From: Epiperipatus broadwayi
Lineage: Eukaryota > Onychophora > Udeonychophora > Euonychophora > Peripatidae
Reading direction: 5' to 3'
Assembly: GCA_028023455.1 (NCBI GenBank)
Contig: JAQFVV010000450.1
Location: 310,001 to 374,000 of the forward strand
DNA: 64,000 bases
Shown: positions 56,750-64,000 of the stretch, piece after piece
How positions within the stretch are numbered: the first letter of the stretch is position 1
Layout of the letters: each line of letters opens with the position of its first letter
Translations under genes and position numbers: made by a program
Notes under the pieces: model-generated
What the model saw: only the letters and a program-made list of their open reading frames with translations
The model's database searches: none
Told to the model about the DNA's origin: nothing

Positions 56750-58810
56750 TTAAACGTAAATAAGTAAGAATTTGGTAATGTTTAGCACTGTGAAAATAGT
56801 TAAAAAGCTAAATGGTTCTGATTATATAGTCAGCTGAATAAAATAAGAAAACCATTTCAGTCAATTGACTGAAGCACAGTATGGAGGCTATCACTTGGAA
56901 GCTCGAACATCAAACGACTTTCCAAGCAACTAATTATTTAAAATTACATCTATTCTATTGATTAAAGGTAACGTTTTTGTTAATCATATTTGCAGTAGTC
57001 ATCAAATAATTAGGACTTCCCAAAGAACAATGAAATTTTTTCTGAGGTTTATATGCTTATAATTTAAAACATCAGTAAAATTTATTTTTCAGCCTCATTG
57101 TTGTTACCTTTTCAAAATAAAAATGTAATGTTATATTCTACGTTATCTATGGTATATTTATGATTCAAATATTCGGTAGGTTTCTGTGTGGTATATATAT
57201 ACACACACGCAATTGATAAAATCATTTAAAGTTGAAGTAATCACAGTTTTATTTAAAATAATACAGTAAACAAAATTATAAAAAAGTAAAATAAAATTCC
57301 ATTGTCTTTGAAAAAATATGTATGTGTGATGTGTTACTGGAAGAGAATGGGTCTCTTGCTCTTTATCAGTAAATGGCTTTCATACAGCTGACCCCCCTTC
57401 CCTCCAATGAATGAATCACTCTTTCTAACAGATTAAAAAAATGAAGTGTGTTTGTAATTTTCTTTCTGAATAATCAGTATAATTTGTAGTAAGAAAATTT
57501 TAAATTAATAAAAAATAGATTTTTAAATGATGAAATTGAAGGGTTTCTCCTGGGTGAAAAAGGGAGTAAAAAGAGCAAGCATGATAATAATGAACGGAAT
57601 ACTAAATCTTGGTTGCAACTAAATTACCTCTGATATTTACGCAAAAACATTAAAAATTCTCCAAATAAATTAAAACTGTATAGTTGAAATTTAGGACCGA
57701 CTACGGTTAGTTATGTTCGCAACAGTCAATTTGGTATTTATTGAAATAATGAGTAGTTATGAGTTTATGATTGTTTTTAAAAATTATACTTTTACCATTG
57801 GAGAGAGTTTTATTTTATTATCCTCCCGCCCTTTCTTTCTATATATATATAGCAATAGCAAATCCAGAAGAAAATATTCAGAATCTAGTAATAAATTTAT
57901 ATTTGATTAAAATATATATTTAAATCTAAATATGAAATTAAGTTCTAGTCTATTTCCATACATTTCATCGTTTGGGAAAAGGAAGAAAACTATCAAATTG
58001 TTAATATTAATGTCATTACTGATTAATTTAAAATTTAGATAATCTTATTAAAAACTTATTAAAAATAAATTTAACTGCATATTATATTTACTAACTACTT
58101 ATATGTAAAAAGTACATTCAGTGTGAACACACTCCTGAATATGTCAATTATAAATAAGTGCAAAGAAAGATGTTTAATTACATATAATGTTCTCGTAATA
58201 TAAAAGCGCGCACTACAGGGCAAAAACTTTCCGACACTCTCACTCAATGCAGAGAAATAGTTAAGGAGAAGACAACTCAGTAGATTTTTCAATTATAGTG
58301 TGCTAACAGGTTGATTATTTTTTTAATGTTGTATTAACTTCTCCGTAAAAATATTTAGTTACTCGTTTCCTGACCAAATATTGAATTAGTTGGACTGTGC
58401 AAGCCCTGAACATATGGACCTGTTTAAATAGCTAGGATTCAAATTCAAGTCATAGGGATGACAGCTTTATGTGCCACTATTCTATTATGAGGCACTTTAA
58501 TATTGATATACAGAAAAAATGCTCACAAAATTTGAAAAATATATAGTATATACTTGATCTTTGCAAATATATATGTAATCGGAACGTTTATGATTGCATT
58601 TTACTTATAGTTATATATTGGACTATATATACTATACCATTTGTTATCACAAACATTTAAATGTATTTGGAAAAGCATAAATACAGTTTAATTTTTCTAA
58701 AAAAACTCAACAATTCAATTAGATGATGAAAATAGTGTGATATATACTGTATCTGTATGAATATACATAAATGGATTTAACATAAAATTAATATCACCTT
58801 CAGTACAATA
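56750..58810. other. AT-rich spacer without recognised gene
   Basis: Short open frames (57713-57910, 58095-58292) show no motif. Nothing else recognised. Confidence 0.5.
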
Positions 58811-58818
58811 CCTACTAG

Positions 58819-58988
58819 TAAACAGGCAAAAACTCTCCATATAGTAGTGCCACATTGTGCTAACCAGAGTAATCATTGGATGCCAGAAGACTTGTGCATA
58901 AAAACTCTATCTAGTGCCTTCTGGCATCCATTGATTACTCTGGTTAGCACAAGGTGGCACTACTATATGGAGAGTTTTTGCCTGTTTA
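58819..58988. repeat. Foldback hairpin family C, copy 2
   Basis: Arms of about 72 bp (58819-58890 and 58917-58988) are near-perfect inverted copies. They share the central GGATGCCAGAAG..CTTGT.CATAAAA..CTATCTAGTGCC with copy 1. The outer arm sequence differs from copy 1 at many places (GTAGTGCCACATTGTGC versus ATTGCCACACACAGC), yet stays self-complementary. Confidence 0.82.
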
Positions 58989-59089
58989 CTAACAGTTATG
59001 TACTAGCATGAGATGGTGATCATGTGATGTTCAGGGGTTTACCTACTAGTACTTTATTATTATTAAAAAAAATAAAAATTATAATATTT

Positions 59090-59600
59090 CTGTAGTATAG
59101 TCAGTCATATGTTTATAATTACAACCCTCTACAGATGTTAAGTGCAGATAGAAACTGATTCGTAACTTGCATGAGTAGTATAGTGAAAATTACACTACAT
59201 AAATATTATTCATTAAATGGATAATTTCAAGTCTAAAAATTATTAACATACTTCCATCACATGGTTTGTGACAAAGTTATAAGGATAGTAAATTTGACAC
59301 TTATCATTTAAGCTGTAGTAATTCCATATCTATATATACTGCACAATAATAAAGATATGTGTAAGAAAATGTGATCTGGGCCAACTGGTGAGTGCTGGTC
59401 CAGTACGAAATGTGCATCTTGGGGATAATATATCTTTTTCACATGTCTTTGGTTATATCTTTATAATTACACCCTTCCACAAAGTATTAAAAATGGATAG
59501 AAACCAGTCCCTACCTTGCACGAGTGGTGTAGTAAAAATTACACTACAGAAATATTATTTATTAAATGGATAATTTCTAGCCTAATGAATGACGAATAAA
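59090..59600 (+). mobile_element. Retrozyme-like unit, body type 2 relative, about 1.4 copies
   Basis: Sequence beginning TTTATAATTACA (59112) recurs at 59460, a 348-bp period, including GAAAATTACACTACA.AAATATTAT and TTAAATGGATAATTTC. The hammerhead at 59371-59429 lies between the copies. As at 27.8 kb, the locus begins after one ribozyme position and runs beyond the next. Confidence 0.75.
59371..59429 (+). ncRNA. Hammerhead ribozyme (type I), copy 11
   Basis: Outer stem I GTGATC/GATAAT (five of six pairs), CCAA/TTGG, stem II GTGCTG-GTC-CAGTAC (six pairs, one G-U), GAAA intact, stem III ATG-TG-CAT, cleavage base C (AUC; between 59418 and 59419). The one core fault is CTGGTGA (A6 to G), which should abolish or greatly lower activity. 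Confidence 0.87.
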
Positions 59601-60310
59601 AATTATGTTTACAAGATAGCAATTTTTTAAAAATTTATTTTATTAATGCATATAATAAACTCAAAAAAGTAACTATAATTTGATTATTATCCTTAAGATG
59701 ATTGATCAAACGACAAAACAACTAATGATGAATGACTTGCAGATACTATCAAGGTAAATGTATTTAGAAATATTATTACCACTTTTTATTTTGAACTAAC
59801 AAGATTATGTTTACCCCCAAAAACCGACATTGACAGATTTTCCCCACCCCTCTTGTAAAAAAAAAAAAAAAAATAGAAATAGAATGCATACTAATGTTAA
59901 CGATTTTTTAATATTGAACTTGAGAAATCAAGAAAGAAAACTGACAATAAAAACACTGATAATGGGTGATAATAAAAAACAGATGAGGTATAGTTAAGTT
60001 CTAAATCATAACAAAACCATTTAAAATAATAGAAAATGTAAAATAAAATTTAGGGAATTTTATCTCAAAAATATATTAATAGATGGAAAAGTGTATAATA
60101 TAAAAGTTTTGACTCATATTAAGTTTAATAGGTAAGTAAAATATCTTTTAAACACTGAAGGTTGAATGCTCTTCACTACATCATAAATTACAATATTTTA
60201 ATTTCTTACTTTTTAAGCATGTAAATATTTAAATATCCCCCTTTCTCAATGAATATTTTTCATAATTACAATTAATGCCAGAGTTTACAATTCAAATGAG
60301 GTCATTCTTT
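59600..60310. other. AT-rich spacer without recognised gene
   Basis: A-run at 59858-59873. No gene or repeat family recognised. Confidence 0.5.
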
Positions 60311-60315
60311 TGAGA

Positions 60316-60440
60316 GAACACTTTTTTTCTCATGTGTCATAGCATCAGCCGGGAAGCGAACCCGCTATCCCGGGACAACTGCTTGTAAAGCTGCTGTCGC
60401 TGACCTCTCAACCACCAATGCTCGACAAACATTTTTTAAA
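60316..60440 (-). repeat. tRNA-derived SINE, copy 9
   Basis: T-run with CTCATGTGTCATAGC, short-type tRNA-like unit (minus-strand box B GGGTTCGCTTCCC), ending CACCAATGCTCGAC. Possible target duplication AACA.TTTTTT on both sides, not certain because it is T-rich. Confidence 0.82.
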
Positions 60441-63400
60441 AATATATATATTTTTTTCAAAGTTAAACTTATTTTGCCTCTCCCCTTCCCACGTTTTATC
60501 TTTTAAAATTTTGACAATTTATTGGAAAGTATCAAATTTACTGTTACACACTATGATGCCATCCTAATCATTGTTTAGGTTAGAAATTATCATTTTTGGC
60601 CCGAATAAACACAACCACATGGAGTATATAATCAATTCAACTCTATTCCACTTTTTTTTTCCACATATGGTTATATAATTTTAATTTTACTCCAAACACT
60701 CTTACCACATGAATAAAAACATCTAAAAAAGACAATGAAATAATTATTACTGATAGTGTAGTATCTATAAGTTTATATTTCTAAATTAGGACATTTTTTT
60801 AAAAAAGATACATTAAATGTCATGTTTGATGTTTATTTTTTCATATTCATCTACAAAATATATTAATCTGTAATATATTGATTGTTCTAATCATTTTGAC
60901 TTGATCATCAAACTTTATATGTTGTCTTATCCAACATCTTATTTTTATTTCACATTGTGTGATGCTTTTAATATATTTAAAGTTGGCCTCTCAAATAAAA
61001 AAGAAATACTCTATTTTATTCAATAATTTTTATGTAATTGTCAATGCAATTTTTTAATTCAAATTTCAATTATCTCCTAATAAAGTTTCAATTTCAAAAT
61101 GCTCAAATTTACTCAAGAATTTCAGTCATATATTTTTAAAACTTTGTATTTTACAAATATAACATTTCATGATCACCATTTAAATATAACGTTTAATTTG
61201 TTTTAAAACAGGAAACTGATTTACGATGTTTGATAATAATATAACAAATTTAATTTTTCTATACATATATAATTTAAATGCATGAAAGCAGTCAACACTT
61301 AAACATCAAGGCAACCTTCTTCTTTTAAAAATAAAGGTGGGAATCCACTTTTATTTATGGCCTAATACCTATATATAGACACTAAAAATTGTGATCAGAG
61401 AGATTAAAATTATTATTTCAAAGAAGTTTAAATAAACCTCATTAAACAAGTAAATATATCTTGTTCTTAAAGCAGTCTTTAAAAGGTAAATATAACTTGT
61501 TCTGAAAGTAAACTTACAATCAATTATAACTTTCAAATTGCAACTCCAACTATATATTACTAAGACAATAAAAACAATGATACTCAAGACTAAAGATGTT
61601 TATAAATAATTTTAAACTATATTGAATGTTTTATTCATGATTTAGATTGTTAATTTTGTGAATAAATATTTTAACATTTTACTTTTCTTTATGAAATTCT
61701 GAGAACAATAGGAGATGAGTTCAGGACAAGTTAACTTGAAATTTTTTCTGGGTTCTATTGGATTAATGATTTTTTTCTTCATATAGCTGATTCTATCAAC
61801 AGAGTCAGTATTGATTGGTAAATGATAAACTAGTTATTATTAGCAAAAGAGTAATTATTCCAAGTTAATTTGGATTAATCAGATGAATGTCAATGTGTTA
61901 ACTGTAAAATAAAAAAATACAGTTGTAACGTAATGTGACTTTTATCAATAATGGTAAAGATTTCAGGTGCTATTAAAAGCTGAACCCGAGATTTATATAT
62001 AATAAAATAGCAGTTAATGAATTATCTTGCCATTTATTGATCTGGCAGTCAAATTCAGCATGGAGCATAATATTTGTTTTTTGAAATAGCTAGATATTTT
62101 TGAATAATTTGTCATCAACCAAGTCATTCAATGTTAATAAGTAATTAGCTATTATGAACGTGAAACTAAAATGAAGCTTGGGACAACATGGTTTAGTCAG
62201 ATTAGAGATGATACATTGATCACAATAAGAACAAGTGGCATAAATGAAGTATAATATTCACCTCTGCTAAAAGTTTGTCAGATTGCCGATAGGCTGACCC
62301 CATAATTAACTTTATTATACTTTATGAAAGCTATTTATTATTGATCCAATGTCAGTTGTGTCTTCATCTACTGAACTCCCCCCCCCCCAAGTGGGATTAT
62401 GGGTATAAATAAAATTTTGAAAGCTTTTCTATGGATATCTTACTGTCTCTTTGAACTTGAAAAATTTTTTATTAAGCCAATCCAAGTACATTTTTCAATC
62501 TGTCCAAAAATTTTCTGTGATTTATATTATATCTTTAAAACATATCAGATTACAGAATTTCTATCACCAACAAATACTAAATAACAATGTTTCACTTGCA
62601 TTTGTGCACCAATAAAAATACTGCTAGACTGGAACTTACAAACAGCCATTTCCCATCATAGTGCAAACAATTTGTAAAGAAGCACAATTTCAAACTAAGA
62701 TTAGTTTCATCTACATTGAAAATGACATTTTATTTATTGAAAAATTGCATTAAAAATTTCTTCTTTTAGGAGGATATGATCTCATAGGTGTTTTCTTGAA
62801 TTTTTATCTTTCTTATCTTTTGGGGAGATTTTTCAGTAATACTCTACTGATTTTAACTGCAAGTAATTTATTTCAACTAAATAATTTCATACAACAGAAA
62901 TCTATAAATGGATTCATTTTGAATTTTATTTTGCAATAATTATAAGTAAATAGACCAACTTAATTTTTCATCACTAGCCTGTACATATGTTAAAACAATC
63001 TCAATATCAAATATTAAAACAGTCATCAAAATTTTATTTTTCTGCTCTAATTCTCAAAGAGATGTGTTTGCTTTACTGACATTAAAAACTTTAAAACCTT
63101 TTCATATTTCGAGGTGGTAAAGCTGCGTTTCAGTTTTTTTAAATTTGTGTTTTTTGCCCTCTGCTGAAAATTTTGTGAAGCTTTTTTTTAAAAGCTTTAA
63201 AATTCACGTACATTTATTTCCTAATATTTTAAATATAAAAAAAAATCAAAAGATAGTGGGAAAATCGAATAGACAGTCCAACAAAGTATCTCAAGCTCCG
63301 CCGGTGATGGATTATGATTATATATTTCACGATCTCAAACCTTGCATGTTTACTTTGAGAAAATATTATGATGGTCTAAAAACTTCATTTTTTTGTAAAG

Positions 63401-63760
63401 TTTATGATTGTATTGGTATCGTAATTATGCAATAATTATTAAAAATGAAAAATAAATGTTATTACATATTTATTTTTTACAGAAATGTTTTATTTTTAAA
63501 TTAAAAAAAAAAAATTTCTTTTAAATACTATTACTATAGAGATTATGGTCGTGGGAAAAACAGTTGTCAACAAAATGAGGTCATTCACCTGATTGGTATT
63601 ATATTTAGCGATATCATAAAAACTATGAAAAAATTGTAAACTTTTAAAGCATAAATTGATAGATTTAGTAGTTATTAAAAAATTCATTCAGATTTTGTTC
63701 ATTTTATAAATAGAAACGGCTCCACTTGAAATTTGATGACACAAATAAATATAATATTTT
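60440..63760. other. AT-rich spacer without recognised gene
   Basis: C-run at about 62379-62388. Open frames (for example 63145-63435) have no recognised motif. Nothing else seen. Confidence 0.5.
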
Positions 63761-63774
63761 TTAAAATAATTCCA

Positions 63775-64000
63775 GAAATCAAATGTGATTTTTCTAAAAT
63801 ATATTTAGTTTCTAAACAAAAATATCTATCAAATGAGGTCAAATTTATTATATTCTGATAAATAATAAATGTTTAATAACAAAATGAAAGTTGAAAGCTT
63901 AAAGCTAGTGAGAATAAACAAAGCTGTCAGAAAATTAGTGCAATATGAGAGGGTTAAAATAGGATATACTATTTTTAATGCTTTTGCTTAACTTAGAAAA
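63775..64000 (-). repeat. Partial copy of internal sequence of the pogo-like element, running off the window
   Basis: 63795-63965 matches 31800-31960 of pogo-like copy 2 (GTTTCTAAACAAAAATAT.TATCAAATGAGG.CAAATTTATTAT..TCTGATAA and CAGAAAAT.......TGAGAG). The terminal repeat would lie beyond 64000. Either a fourth copy or a repeat that had inserted into copy 2. Confidence 0.5.

Overview
This is a very AT-rich (roughly 70-75% A+T by eye) window of animal-type nuclear DNA. I see no host protein-coding gene, rRNA or canonical tRNA gene. Every long open frame I could interpret belongs to a decayed transposable element. Penelope-like elements, CFDP2-like LINEs, tRNA-derived SINEs and pogo-like DNA transposons together point to an invertebrate metazoan, but the sequence does not fix the phylum. 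The window reads as a nested landscape of young and old mobile elements.

Layout. 0.45-1.1 kb: 3' end of a Penelope-like element (PLE) with its GIY-YIG endonuclease (minus). 4.5-5.95 kb: a hammerhead-like ribozyme fold, then a minus-strand LINE ORF1 fragment broken by a tRNA-derived SINE. 7.3-12.3 kb: a decayed full-length-scale LINE (plus) with CCHC ORF1, APE endonuclease, YMDD reverse transcriptase and a Cys/His 3' domain. 13.6-16.9 kb: a second LINE (minus, CFDP2-like), split by two palindromic insertions. 20.4-21.5, 27.8-29.2, 37.9-38.5, 45.0, 47.1-47.8, 52.2 and 59.1-59.6 kb: copies of a dispersed, often tandem repeat with a type I hammerhead ribozyme. 24.1 kb: a possible transposase N-terminus. 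26.6-27.5, 31.3-33.8 and 43.9-44.9 kb: three copies of a pogo/Tigger-like DNA transposon, the second containing a nested TIR element. 37.0-37.5, 48.9-49.1, 51.1-51.3 and 58.8-59.0 kb: long foldback hairpins. 54.4-55.1 kb: a second PLE fragment.

The main discovery candidate is the hammerhead family. Ten sites carry the CUGANGA / stem II / GAAA / minimal stem III / UUGG architecture or a close derivative, and an eleventh is a core-deleted remnant. Two sites (28535-28591 and 28941-28997, minus) have every conserved core residue and lie 406 bp apart in a tandem dimer. Outer stem I shows compensatory base changes between copies. Two sub-families share the ribozyme but have different bodies. This matches the organisation of metazoan retrozymes: small non-autonomous retroelements in tandem copies, proposed to use PLE machinery. 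Two PLE fragments lie in the same window. A second, unrelated pair of hammerhead-like folds with a GUC cleavage triplet lies at 4551-4611 and 36521-36583.

How they fit together (inference): the LINEs would supply reverse transcriptase for the polyadenylated tRNA-type SINEs, several of which have clear target-site duplications. The PLEs could do so for the ribozyme repeats. The TIR elements would depend on transposases encoded elsewhere. Recent duplications (164 bp at 53.9 kb, 362 bp at 46.4 kb) and near-perfect hairpins show that the region is still being rearranged.
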